From Cercis canadensis (lineage: Eukaryota; Streptophyta; Magnoliopsida; Fabales; Fabaceae): DNA of 64,000 bases. Below are positions 47,954-59,636 of the stretch, in pieces (position 1 is the stretch's first letter; each line of letters opens with the position of its first letter). The stretch is taken from positions 1,915,397 to 1,979,396 of the forward strand of contig QAOA01001066.1 of NCBI GenBank assembly GCA_003255065.1. Direction: 5' to 3'. The position numbers were made by a program, and so were the translations under genes. Under the pieces are notes generated by a model. That model ran no database searches and was not told the origin of the DNA. It saw only the letters and a list, made by a program, of their open reading frames with translations.

Positions 47954-50500
47954 CTATTCCCAATGAAAGGGAAATGGGTGTGGGGTTTCATTCCCCTGGG
48001 ATACATGAGAGCCCATGTTATACATTGGTGCACAATGAACACTAGGGTCAGTGGCATTGGAAACCAGAACTTGGTCGACGGAGTCTAAGCTGTTATCATG
48101 CAGGGTGAGTCCTAAGGGCTGCATGAGGGAGATTGAATGAGGCTGCACCATTTGGTTTAAACCATTCCCAGGTGTGTGCGTCTGTGGTGATGACAGAAGA
48201 GAGAGAGCACAATGAGTGTCGTGGACTGAACTTGTTAAGCTATCACACAAGATTTTGCTTCTAACCCCACTGCCACTGCCACTGCTTTCAGACAAAGGGC
48301 TGCTCCGGAGAAGCGTCTGACACACAGAAGAAGCAGCTGCAAGAGGTGGGTTTTGGTTGTTCACTCTTGAATTCTCACCTTGTAAGAATGCCAGTTGCTT
48401 CCCTTCTTTGTAGCTGCTGGTGGTGGGAGATGATCCAAGAAACAGCTCTTGTTTATCAACCAAATGCACTTGTTGGTGTTGGCTTTGGCTTTGGAGCCTG
48501 GCTGCATCTGCGCACGAAGTCACAACTCCACTCCAACTAGGGTTCACCACAGCAGTGGAAGGAAATACATGTGAACTTGAGAAGGGTAACAACTGGGTAC
48601 CTGAAATTACTACTAGTAAATTTTTGGACATTGACTTAATTAATGATAGAAATATTTTTTATTAGTCATGGATCACCTAGTACACTATATTATGTTTGTC
48701 AATAATTAAATCATCAAATTAAGTGAGTAATTAAGAAATGGAGGCTTCAAACTAGATATTATATGTGATTGCAACAGATAACTAATCATAAATAATATGA
48801 TCTGGTGGCTCTTTAGTGGCCACTAGATTGCCACGAGTGTTAACATCAATGGACCAAATCAGGGGTGTTGGCAGCGCACTCAGCTAGCCTGAGTGCATTG
48901 TTTTCAGAGGAAATTCTTACTTGAAAGACTTTTATACCCATGTGGGCATCTTTTGCAAATGCTTGCTCTAAATCTAGGCATTATATGGGTCCACTATCAG
49001 ATAACGTAGTAGCTAACCTTGGTAATTGGACAAAAAGCTACCAGATCGCGTGAGAGGCTCTGGCTGAGGTTTTCTTCTCCGTCGGTTATGTCCATCTAAG
49101 CGTTTCCTGCAGCTTCTTTTTCCTTCATCAAATTCCTCTAGAGAATGGAACCTACAAAAACAGTGAGCGTTCTAGCAACTTGAGGCACGCAAATGTACTC
49201 ACGGTCATGGCACATAAGATATAGGATAAAAAAATCGAAGCACATGAAATTAATTAAGAACTAATTATCACGTACGGTTACATAATAGCAACACCATGAG
49301 GTCAGACCAATATATTACATGCAAGTCATTGCTTAGTTTGCAAGAAGAACAACGTAATTACACTCGATATGCCCCTACCTTCAGGTACTTTCTAAGATTC
49401 CACCACCATATTGCAGACTCTACTTATTAAGAGTGAAGACTTAAGGACAACAAATGAGAAGGCTTGCTCTCTCTTGAAAGAATCATAGAAGAGATTTCCC
49501 TGAAAAAGGCTATCTGAGATTATTTCTGCACCTAGTTAACCACGACCAAGTAGTGTTTTCAGTACAAGTGCCAAGGTATAAACTAACTTAATTTCAGCTC
49601 AAGATGGTGATATCAAGGTGTATAGCAGTCTAAATCACGTAGAAAATTCGGATAATTTAGCATGTGATAGTGGGAAAAAGAGGATTGAATATAATCTGGT
49701 AATTTCCAAGTTAGAAGAGCTTCCTTTCCATTTACTGAGATTCTTTTTGCGCAAGAATTATGCTTACTGGTTCCCAAAACCTCTTGTAAGCAAAAAAGAA
49801 CGGTTAAAGATGCCTCATGGCGGCACAAAGCTAAAGAAAGTAATTTAGTTCACACGTACTTTCCTTCACAAATTATTCTCAAGATAAGAATAAGATAGCA
49901 AGAGTACTTGTGAAGATACCATGAAAAATGGACATAACTTAGACATCTATAGCTAGGTACAACACAAGAAAATTAGAAGAGTAAGCATTGAGAGGACTAA
50001 ATTGAAGCAACGAAGAAATTAAGAAGGCAAATAAAGGATCCAATGGCAAGTAAGTATAATGAATGAATGAATGAAACGCACCTGCTACACTGTTGGCAGA
50101 ACCTTTGCTTGTGGCCACCAATTGTGACCTGTGGAGTCTTGGAGTGGATTTCGCAGACCTTATGGCGCCTATGATAGTCCCTACAATTACTAAGATCTGA
50201 ATTGCACCCATCCACAAGGCATGACACCATCTGGGTTCCGTTGTTAATTGCTCGTGCTCTCTTGGACGAGCCTGATGAAGGGGAAGATGCCATTTTTGAG
50301 ACTCCAACATGGTCTTTCCACTTGGCCACTGATTCAGTGCCTGAATTCCCCACCTGACCAAGCTTCAAATCAACAGAAAATTCCCCTTTGCTTCTATGAA
50401 CTCCAAATCTACTTGACCCACTAACCGCTTCTAAGCTGGGCAACGTTGCTTGCTCTAATTCACTCAAATCCCAAGAAGGTGCTTTCAAATTCCAGTCCAT
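47954..50500 (-). CDS. SPL13: SQUAMOSA promoter-binding-like transcription factor, SPL13-like
   Basis: Three exons (50500-50082, 49151-49018, 48600-47954) give 399 residues. The SBP domain spans about residues 93-169 with all zinc ligands in place: C94, C99, C116, H119 for the first site and C135, C138, H142, C154 for the second. The bipartite nuclear signal [17 protein letters not shown] overlaps it. The N-terminus [14 protein letters not shown], the DLKLG motif at 44-48, the fixed intron inside the SBP domain (after QQCSR) and the ending HPFPFHWE all fit the SPL13 group. SPLs bind GTAC-core motifs and promote the vegetative-to-adult transition and flowering. A miR156 site lies in exon 3. 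It is intact and normal in length. Confidence 0.95.
48191..48210 (-). promoter_or_regulatory. miR156/157 target site in the SPL13-like coding exon 3
   Basis: On the minus (sense) strand the site is GTGCTCTCTCTCTTCTGTCA, the canonical miR156 target of SPL genes. It lies in frame within CALSLLSS. miR156 pairing here would cleave or block the mRNA in juvenile tissue. Confidence 0.93.
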
Positions 50501-51580
50501 ATATTCTCACTCAAGCTTCTCTATCCTTACTTACTTGAGCCAACCTTTGTGATATCGATGTGATGCTTCACAATTGCACGAACGCAAGAGAAAATTAAGC
50601 ATTGATATTCATATATAAGGTGACCAAAACTGGAATTAACAAATTTCAAAATGGGAAAGTAAATCTGTATCGATTAGAGGGAAATTGTCAAACTTCAATC
50701 TAACAAGAGTAGAAAGTTGAGAAACGAGGAAATTACACACAACATAGTAAATGGCAAAACTAGAGAGCACAGAATACGCACTCAATTTAATACAACACAT
50801 TGGACATTTGTGTGTCCGTACTTGACTTGGAAGAAAAGGATTAAACCTTCATCAGAACATTAAATATATTAATAAATCACCAACTACCAAGCAGTGAAGT
50901 TTCAGTGTTCCAAGGAAAGTGGAAGCCACAAATGAACCAATTAACAAAGCGCAAAAAATAAAAATAATAAAATAAAAAGGAAAAGAAAGACAGAAAGTAT
51001 TTGCAGACAATTACAGCAGAAGAAGGCTTGTTCTCCTCAAGAGCCACTCGTTGCCGGTGATGGATTTCGTTAGTGACAAATGGAGTAGGATAGTGGAGAC
51101 AAGTTTCTTTCTTTTCCTTTGATAAAAAAAAAAGATGGGATTGGATTGTATTATATTGTATCAAGAACGTTAAGAGGGAATCCTTAAAAGCATACCTGTG
51201 TGTTGGTCCCTTAAGAAGAAGCAATTTTGGGTTTGTTCACAGTTGAGGCTGAGAGGAATATAACGGATAATGTATGGAGAGTAGGGGAGAAGGAAAGAGA
51301 TAGAGAGAAGAGCAATGGAGGGCAAAAAGGAGTTGGACATGCTCTGTTTTGCAAGTTCAACTTAATATTTTTGTAATTTATTATTTCCATATTTAGGGCT
51401 TGTAACCCCCAAGTATGTATCTTGAGAGAAAGCAAGTATATAATAAGGACAGCCTGTTTGTTGCTTTCAACTTTTGTAAGTCAGGAAAAAGAAGTACAAG
51501 AATGGATGCTCAAGACAATGGCATGTGGCATTGTGTTTCACATTTCATGGCATGTTTTTCCTTTGGGTTTTTTTTTTTTT
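50501..51580. other. SPL13-like 5' flank
   Basis: The minus-strand 5' UTR, possibly with a leader intron (a CAG-GTATGC donor lies near 51197), and the promoter. CT-rich tracts at 51250-51320 read on the minus strand are typical of plant leaders. No other gene. Confidence 0.4.
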
Positions 51581-51610
51581 TTTTTTTTTNTTTTTTTTTT
51601 TTTTTTTTTT
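51570..51610. repeat. T-run with an N at 51590 (probable contig join)
   Basis: More than 40 T with one N. True length and continuity are uncertain, as at the other three N positions. Confidence 0.7.
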
Positions 51611-52223
51611 CTTTTCTCACTTAGAATTTTGGAAGTGTATGGAGTATTGCCCACACCCCCTTGAGCGAGAGTGGGAAACAAAACACTTGAAATTTGAAAA
51701 CACAAGGTGGAACTGGATTCAAAACCAAGGTGTCTTGGTCTAAAATTGATGGTGGAGTTGCTTTGGCTATGACAGGAGCCTAATGATGATTCCTGGTGGT
51801 GGGGCTTTATAGTAGACGCCCACTAATAAATATTGAGGGCTCCAGATTTAGATACTTTGCTGAATTAAGCCACAACAATGCCCGAGACACAGTAAGACGG
51901 CCATATGCACAAACACCTTCAACATCTGATCATTTTAACACGTCATGTCTTCTTACGCTCATGTCTGCGTCCATATGCGCAAACACCTTTCAACATGTGA
52001 TCGTTTTAACACGTTACACTAAAAAATGCATCTACATATTACATTTAATACTTCAATAATTTCAAATTTCTTCACTTCCTTGCCTAGAGAATAAAACTGA
52101 GTTTTGCCTACTCATTGGAACATTTGCATCAGGGTCATACAACTTTTATCATTCCATTTCAAATTTTAGGAAAGCTTTTGTTCTTAACAAATATAAATTC
52201 TCCATTTCTTTTGGCTAATACAA
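51611..52223. other. Intergenic
   Basis: No gene seen. A short near-repeat, CATATGCACAAACACCTTCAAC (51902 on) and CATATGCGCAAACACCTTTCAAC (51972 on), is present. Confidence 0.4.
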
Positions 52224-52418
52224 TCATTTTGTTATGTAAAGATGATAGCATATTAATGCGACTATAACAACTATAAACTTTAAAAAGAATTTCAATATCA
52301 ATCGACCAGCAACCGTTTGATAATAACTTAGTGTATAGTTGAATTGTTGTTCTAGTTGGAACTTGGAGCGTGCAAGTACAGCTGCATAATTAGCGCGTGG
52401 GCGGAGCTTGGTTGCCAT
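52224..52418 (-). CDS. Possible small gene, 64 residues, unrecognised
   Basis: The frame MATKLRPRANYAAVLARSKF... ends in a hydrophobic segment KFIVVIVALICYHLYITK. On the same strand a TATAAAA lies at 52491-52485, about 70 bp before the ATG, and an ACCAAT at about 52504-52499. Promoter-like spacing ahead of a small frame with a basic N-terminus and one C-terminal hydrophobic helix is suggestive. No family is recognised, and the last part could be read-through into an intron. It may equally be chance. Confidence 0.3.
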   Translation of the reverse strand: MATKLRPRANYAAVLARSKFQLEQQFNYTLSYYQTVAGRLILKFFLKFIVVIVALICYHLYITK

Positions 52419-52559
52419 TGTGGATGTATTAAGGTATGAAGTATGAAGTACGTAGAAAAGGAATTTTGATTTAGATTTTGAAGGTTTTATAGGGGTGCAT
52501 TGGTCAAAAGAATGAGTTAGGGAAGGGTAAAGTGGTCTTGCTACAGGAAAGAGAGACAA

Positions 52560-55297
52560 TCCCTTTTAAATCTGCAACCACCAAAAAGTCAGTGTGGCAG
52601 CTGTAATTGACACAGTCAGTAGGACCAAAGCTCTATATGTCAGTAGGAAAGACCTCTCTCTTTCTTTCCCCGTGAGTGTTAATTATCTGCCACGTCTCCC
52701 TCTCTACACACTTCAATCCGCAACATGAACGCTTCTGTGCTACGATATGAACGCGATTTATATATATATATGCTTTGCAAGCTACTAATCTAGAGATTCT
52801 AGAAAATAAAATTCGACTTTATTCTATACTCAATTACTCAGTTTATATTTAATATAATTAGAGTATAGTTTGAATTTATTTTCTCATGGCCATAGCCATA
52901 TTGTATCTCACTCTGCCAGAAAAGTTAAGTAGCATGTATTTCTCAAAAAAGTATGTCGGCACCTTCGGTATCAATCTTGCTCTCATAAATTGCCTTTACG
53001 TATTATTTGATTCTTGGTCCACATTGAGGTAACCAATCTTTTACTATTGCACATATACTTACGGATTAGAAAATAAATACTAAAGTGTAAAATCGTAATT
53101 AGCTGTACACAAATAAAATTATAATATGCATTATCAATACTAAAAGCCACATCCTGTCTATAGGTATACTAGCACCAAGCATTATAGAAGATGGTATATG
53201 ATGTCATAGTTTTCATGTGTTAAAAGAAGCAATAACTCAAAGGATGAGGATAACACTTCAACAAAATCAATATTTAATTAGCAAATTTATCACATTATTT
53301 ATCTTTGGTAGTAAGATTTTTTATGTATCGTTCGTTATAAACGGATTTTACAATATGTTTTCTCAATCTGAGTATCCATGAATAAATTAAGCTAAAGTTT
53401 TATTTGTATGTATATAGGGAAGCTTTACAATAGAATAGATATTGCATATATAATTCAGTCAAGAAAGTAAGCCTAAGAGTCTATAAGACACTTGGTGTAA
53501 GAGCTATAAATGTAGGCTTCCGTTCCTCTTCCCACAGAGGCTAATCATAACTTAGTACGAAGAATGGGAAACATTGATGAATAATGAAGAAATTTTAAAC
53601 GGTGCATTTCTCCTCAAATCAATTGAACATCACATCATTGATGAGAGGGAATAGGAATAGGAATAGGAATAGGAATAGTAGCTTTTACTGACCACATTAA
53701 TTTTGGAAGGTTTATTATAACCCTAATCGTCCTACTGGTCCATAACTATAAGTTGGATGATTGAATATGAGGGGGCAAAGTGTGGTTATTTATTTTAATT
53801 ACTTCACTTAAAGTAAAAACTGGTCTCTTAAATGTCCAAAAAAATGTTAGTTTAAGTGAGTGGTGCTTGCATTGCATAGGGTTGGGCAGTTTGGAAGAAG
53901 GAAAATGGTGGTTAGGTGGAGAAGGGACTCCTTACTTACTCGACTCTGTGTTGCCTCATAGATAGAAAAGCCAATTTGGGTTGGTTCTTGAATCCTAGTT
54001 TGCAAGAAGAGTAGCAAGTATGGGGGAAAATGCCCCGCACATCTGATAAAGCAAAAGCAAAAGCAAATTGAAAGGGTGGCAGGAAGGAGCGAAAACCAAG
54101 TACATATTGTTTTAACCATAAAACTTGAGTTATATGATTTGTGTTTGTGGACCATGGTAAGAAGTTGGAGGCAAGATCTTGTCCCTGATACAGCTTAGTC
54201 ATTCCCAACCTGTTCAAAAAATGTGTCATTCACTTTGCAGTGAAACTTGACTATCACCACCCTTCCCTGCACTGCCACTGCCTACCTTGGCCCATATTCT
54301 TTAATTCAATTTCAACTCCTTATTCAGCCCAGCCACCCTTTTGTCCTATTTATGGCATTAATAGGCTTGAGGAATGAGGACTGCGGAGGACTGTCACACT
54401 GTCACACTGTCACCTCAACGGCTCAACTACAACTACACTATACATTTTCTTTGTCTAATCATCTAAATGTCTCTAACCAGCAGGATTGAAATTGATATTC
54501 TGCGCTGCTCAGGACCCAAACGCCCAACATGTTCTCTCCAGGAACAAGATACACATGATTTCTATGTTTTCTAGGCAAGTCACTCATTTAATTTGCTTTG
54601 TGGATTTCATACCCAAGTTGTTGACAATTAACAATACCTGCTACTCTGTGTTAAACGAATCTATATATGCAATTCCGCCTCATTCTGACTCTACACCTAT
54701 CACCAAAAAGGAAATAGGTGGGGTTCAATTTTTTTGTTTGCTAAACCAAAGAACCTTGCAAATATCGTGCTATCATCAAAAGGAACTTTAAAAAAGGGAA
54801 GGAAAAAACATGAACTTCAAACCATTCAAATTTTAACTGTTTGCAAAGAGTTTTATAAGATCTTCCCCTCCAAAATTATAAATAAATTTATAATATCTCT
54901 TTTTTTTTTTTTCCTAATGAAAAACACCTGATTTCAAGGGGTGGCCATTATGATCCTATAAGAGGCCCAAAAGGGAGATATATACAGAGCGAAGTTACCC
55001 TCAAAATATGGGCCAGCAGCATGGGCCATTATGGGCTTACTTTACTCATATATAGTTTGTTAACATAAAGATAAAAAATTCTAGTAAATTTTTTTGGCAA
55101 CTCAGCTGGCTCCCCAGCACTGCGCCTTTGAAATCGACACCAGTTTTTCTTTGCAGCGAGCTAGAGAGTAGAGAATACATTTACTTGTTTCCAGAACTGT
55201 GATTGTCTTTGTAAGGTTGTGGTTGCTTTACTTATTTGTACTTTCGAAGTGAAATTTTGTGACTTGGTTGATTTTGTGTGACAGTTTGCGACTTGGA
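52560..55297. other. Long intergenic stretch upstream of SAE1
   Basis: AT-rich to 54900, with a hexamer microsatellite at 53648-53678. Frames at 53780-54155 and 54247-54931 on both strands are short, overlapping and unlike any family. The SAE1 leader at the right end may contain a small intron (GTAAGG near 55211, GACAG at 55283). Confidence 0.45.
53648..53678. repeat. (GGAATA)n microsatellite
   Basis: About five consecutive GGAATA units, in intergenic DNA. Confidence 0.85.
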
Positions 55298-58158
55298 ATG
55301 GACGGCGAGGAGTTGACAGAGCAGGAGACTGCGTTGTATGACCGTCAGATTAGGGTCTGGGGAGCTGATGCTCAAAGAAGGTTTTTTTGTTTGTTTGTTA
55401 AACACTCCTTTTGTTTCTCTAAAATAATTACGCAGTTTTTCACCATATTATGCTTGATGATGTCCTTTTGTGTTTCGGTCCTTTGGGTTCATTCTTCAAA
55501 ATCTAATCGAATTCTGCTAATTCTTAGTCAATGGTTTATAGGATGAAGCTTGCTTGTGTTGATCCTGTAGTTTGTGTGTTAATTTCATTTTTCATTCGTG
55601 AATTTTTGTATTAGACTAAGCAAAGCTCATGTCCTAGTCTATGGAATGAAAGGAACCGTAGCTGAGGTAATGCTGAAACTTCTCTAGTATAATTGAAAAG
55701 GATTTATAGCTGTTTCTTTTATGTATTTGATGGTTAGGCCTTATTTTCTCACGTGTTTTTCAACCTGTCTAAGGAGTTTATTGTGCTTAGTTTTGCAAGA
55801 ATATCGTCCTTGCTGGAGTTGGTAGTTTGACCTTAGTTGATGATCGGGTAGCAACTGAGGAAGCACTTTCCTCAAATTTTCTCATTCCTCGTGATGAGAA
55901 TGTGTATGGTGGGAAGACTCTTGCTGAACTTTGTTGTGATTCACTCAAAGACTTCAATCCTATGGTTCGTGTTTCAGTGGAGAAAGGTTTTCATCTTTAC
56001 TGGATCTCTGTTCTATTTTATGCTCAAAATTACTTTAATTTACTGTTTTACATCAATGTTGTGGTTGTCATTTTCTGTGGTTTTCTGGGTTACAGGTGAT
56101 CTGTCAAGCTTTGGCATAGAATTCTTTGACAAGTTCAATGTTGTAGTTGTCAGTTGTTGCTCACTTGCAGCGAAAGTAATATATAAACTCTTCTTCTTAG
56201 TCATATTACCGTGGCTTCAAATAATCACCTTGTAAACTTACTATCTGCTTCTCTATTTTTATTTATATTTACCTTTTTTTCCCCTTGTATTTTTGCTTTC
56301 AATGCAGAAACTGATTAATGATAAATGCCGCAAGCTATCAAAACGTATAGCATTTTATACTGTTGACTGTAGAGATTCTTGTGGTGAAATTTTTGTTGAT
56401 CTGCAGGACTATCAGTATTCAAAGGTATCACTCTATGGATCTTATTTTCTACAGTCTGAATTCTCAACTGTCATGACGTGGTTTTATCTTTATGCTTTGT
56501 AGTGTCAATTGCTGTGCTTTACCTTATGATATATCATAAACAAGCCAAAATTTCTATTGTATGTGTGATCACTATGCAATACATATAGTCCCCCACTCAC
56601 ACACACTCATAAAGGCAGAAAATTTGGCCAAAAACAAATAATCCATAGGAAGGAAATTAAACTTTTAAGAGTTTTTATTTTAAAAGAGAGAGAAAAAAAA
56701 AAGGCTGGTGGTTGGATGTGTGGACTGATTTTTGGTTACATCTCACTTAGGATTCCAAAATACTGTGGGTTTATCAATTATTTTTTTTTGCAATGAATGA
56801 AATTACTTGTGCGGTGTGTCCTTTCTTGATGATAACAATCATTTGATATTATGCTTCTACGGCAACCAGTAATTTCTTTGCTATGCTGCATCCTGCTTTG
56901 GCAGAAAAAACTGGAGGAAACTATTGAATGCCGATTACAATTTCCAACTTTTGAGGTATGTCTTGGTTCATCATAGTTTCTTTAATGTCTATTCAATTCT
57001 TTACTTTGTTTAGAGGAGCATCCATCTATATGTTTTTTTAAGAAGTGTACATAGTATACGGGTGATGATGAATTGCAACCTTGAAGTTATTCATAGTGCT
57101 CCAGGTGGCCTTTAGTATTATTTACAAAACAAACATGTGTCTAAAAGAAAATAAAAAACCAATTTTAACCTGAAGGATGTCTACTGCTTCTGATGACTTG
57201 TACCTGGAATTGGTGGCTTTTGCAGTATAACTGTTGATTTGGTGATCTTCAAATAACAATCCAGAGAACCACTAGATATGATAGAAACATTATTTAGCTG
57301 CTGATGATGTGTAGTGAAGAGCTTCCTTTGTTATAATCGGTGTATATAATTCCGTTTTGCTGCAGGAAGCGGTATCAGTACCTTGGAGGGCACTTCCCAG
57401 GAAGGTGTCAAAGCTTTACTTTGCTATGAGAGGTGTGCTAAATTGTACATTTTATTTTGATACGTGAAATAATAACAAAAGGAATTAGTTATCTAAATCA
57501 GTTAAGAAATATTGTTAAGGGTGTTGACAGCTACTTAAAAAGGCATGCTGATTTGGTGGATCTTTAAACTAGGAAATTGTGGTATAATGTTAAGCGTACG
57601 TGAAGTTGGACTATAGATAAATTTGCAAAGGAGTAACGTCAAATTTCTTATGTTGCAGTGATCGAGAAGTTTGAAGAAACTGAAGGACGTAATCCAGGAG
57701 AAGTTTCAACTGCAGATCTTCCTGGTGTTCTCAAGCTAAAAAAGGAACTTTGCACTGCACATGTATGTTACCCGGGGGTTTGTTGTTTGTTTGAGTACAT
57801 AGTTTAATGTTTGTTTGCTTATCTCGTTGTTTGTGTTGACAGTCTCTTAATGAATCCCATATACCTGATACCCTCCTCGAAAGATTCGTAACAAATACTA
57901 CAGAATTTCCACCAGTTTGTGCCGTTATTGGGGGAATTCTTGGACAGGTATTCTAGCTAAACATCCTGTTTTAAGTGTTCATACAATTTACCTATGCCCA
58001 GTTACATTAATCTGACAAAGCTGACTACTGTATCTTCATAGGAGGTTATCAAAGCAATATCAGGGAAAGGAGAGCCCCTAAAAAATTTTTTCTTTTATGA
58101 TGCTTTGGATGGGAAGGGCATTATAGAAGACATTTCAGATTCAAATTCTGGAAGGTGA
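55298..58158 (+). CDS. SAE1: SUMO-activating enzyme subunit 1 (SAE1)
   Basis: Ten exons give 323 residues: 55298-55380, 55615-55666, 55791-55986, 56096-56175, 56308-56424, 56905-56955, 57366-57432, 57659-57762, 57843-57947, 58042-58158. The N-terminal ThiF/E1-like fold reads TEQETALYDRQIRVWGADAQ, KAHVLVYGMKGTVAEFCKNI, VLAGVGSLTLVDDRVATEEA; then FNVVVVSCCSLAAKKLINDK. The C-terminal part reads FPPVCAVIGGILGQEVIKAI, then SGKGEPLKNFFFYDALDG, the conserved E1 helix and strand. SAE1 pairs with SAE2 to adenylate SUMO; the thioester Cys is in SAE2, so its absence here is expected. Length equals that of plant SAE1 proteins. The start MDGEELTEQE is the first ATG; the frame upstream to 55259 has no other ATG. 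Complete and intact. Confidence 0.95.
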
Positions 58159-58889
58159 ATGACAATATGTCTGAAGCATTGCAAATCAACAGCCATGTGG
58201 GGAATTATGGAATCTGGAAAGGAGAAAAAAAGACTAGTAAATTTCAACCGCTAAGAAACTGACCCCTTGATTAGATTTTTTGCTGATCAACGATTACTGT
58301 GCTTCAGTGCTGCCCTAAAATCTTATTTATCTGATTAGATTTTTAGGATTGGGATTGTCGCATTAATGTTGAGACTAAAATGTAATATACTATTGTTCAT
58401 CTTCCATTTTTAAGCACTGCAAGTCTGCAATGGATTTCTGACGTTATACGATCATGACCACTTATCTGATTGGCGTGAGAAAGACGCAAGGATCAAGTTT
58501 TATAGATTGATTATTTTCATGGTTGGGGTCATGAAAAGAAAACTAACTAGTTAGAAGTGGAGGGTGGAAGCATTATTATTTTTTTTTTTATCGCTAATAG
58601 AAGAAACATAATGATCAGTACTTCGTGGAAAACTTAAAAAGCAAACGTAAGCGATAATCATATATGATTAATGCCCCTTGTTGGTCATTAACAAATCTCT
58701 AGATATCTCCCGTTGAGAAAAAATCTGGATAGATCCTCATGATCCACCCTAACTATTCCGAAATCTAAATTCAAAAAGATAACTAAAACAGACGTGATTT
58801 GTTGTTATCCCGCTATAATCTCACCACATTCAAAAAAAATTGAACCCACTAATTTGTGTTGGTCCTTGAAAAACACCCCACACACCATC
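58159..58889. other. SAE1 3' flank / upstream of the next gene
   Basis: SAE1 3' UTR followed by the promoter and leader of the next plus-strand gene. No other gene. Confidence 0.5.
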
Positions 58890-59636
58890 ATGGAGCTAGA
58901 GGAGGAACGGGAAATTAGCAATAAAAAGGAGGAGAAAAATAAAAGTGTCCCCACCATGGAAAGCATCAAAGAAAGAGAAGGAAAACTGGAGCAGCTTTAC
59001 AATAATTTGCAACAAGAATGGGACGCCTATAAGCAATCTAACCCAAAAACTTCACGCTCTCGTAGATATTCACATTCCGTAGATCATTCAAACACCATTA
59101 AAGCCATTCAACTGCTTCACAGTTCTCCAAGACTCCTCATGGCTAAGCTTCAACAACACTCATCGATGACCAACGATTTGGCAGCGCAAGAGATCATTCA
59201 AGAGCGTAGAGAGGCTATTGAGAGGGGCAGGTTGAAGGGTCGGCGCCTGTTTCACTCAACGGACGCTGAAAGTGAATTGGGTTTCTTAAACAATGTTATG
59301 GGTCAAGACAGTGAAGTGAGGTCATTGTCTTTTTGTTCGTCTGAGGATGATGAACATGGAAACAAAGCTTATTACACCCACTCTTCATATTCATCTTCAT
59401 CGTCCTCTTCGCCTTGTCTGTCCCATGATTTTGTGGGAAAAGAACAAGAGGATATGGTGGCAATGGTAGCAGAGAAGAGGGTTGCTAATGGTTATGCTAT
59501 TAGGCCTGGGATTGAGAATGGAGCAAGGTACATTGTCTTCTTAGGTGGGATTGCTATTGCTTTGCTTATATTTGCAGTATGTATGAAGTCAGCCACAAGT
59601 TTTGGTGGATACCAAGTGATTCTAGTCCCAACATGA
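58890..59636 (+). CDS. Unrecognised plant protein with coiled-coil N-terminus and C-terminal membrane segment
   Basis: A single-exon frame of 248 residues starts MELEEEREISNKKEEKNKSV. The frame is open back to 58794, but the ATG at 58890 is the first. Visible parts: a highly charged helical N-terminus with probable coiled coil at about residues 1-65 (KEREGKLEQLYNNLQQEWDA); a middle part with SRRYSHSVDHSNTIKAIQLL and EIIQERREAIERGRLKGRRL; a serine run (SSYSSSSSSSP) near 170-180; and one hydrophobic helix at about 214-232 (YIVFLGGIAIALLIFAVCMK), then a short tail. One C-terminal helix after a soluble charged domain suggests an anchored cytosolic protein. Codon use looks ordinary. I recognise no family and assign no function; that it is a gene is likely from length and structure. 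Confidence 0.7.
   Translation: MELEEEREISNKKEEKNKSVPTMESIKEREGKLEQLYNNLQQEWDAYKQSNPKTSRSRRYSHSVDHSNTIKAIQLLHSSPRLLMAKLQQHSSMTNDLAAQEIIQERREAIERGRLKGRRLFHSTDAESELGFLNNVMGQDSEVRSLSFCSSEDDEHGNKAYYTHSSYSSSSSSSPCLSHDFVGKEQEDMVAMVAEKRVANGYAIRPGIENGARYIVFLGGIAIALLIFAVCMKSATSFGGYQVILVPT

Noticed and set aside
53847..54229. Two overlapping minus-strand frames of about 100 codons
   Set aside because: Cys/Phe-rich, overlapping, without family resemblance; typical of random frames in pyrimidine-rich DNA.
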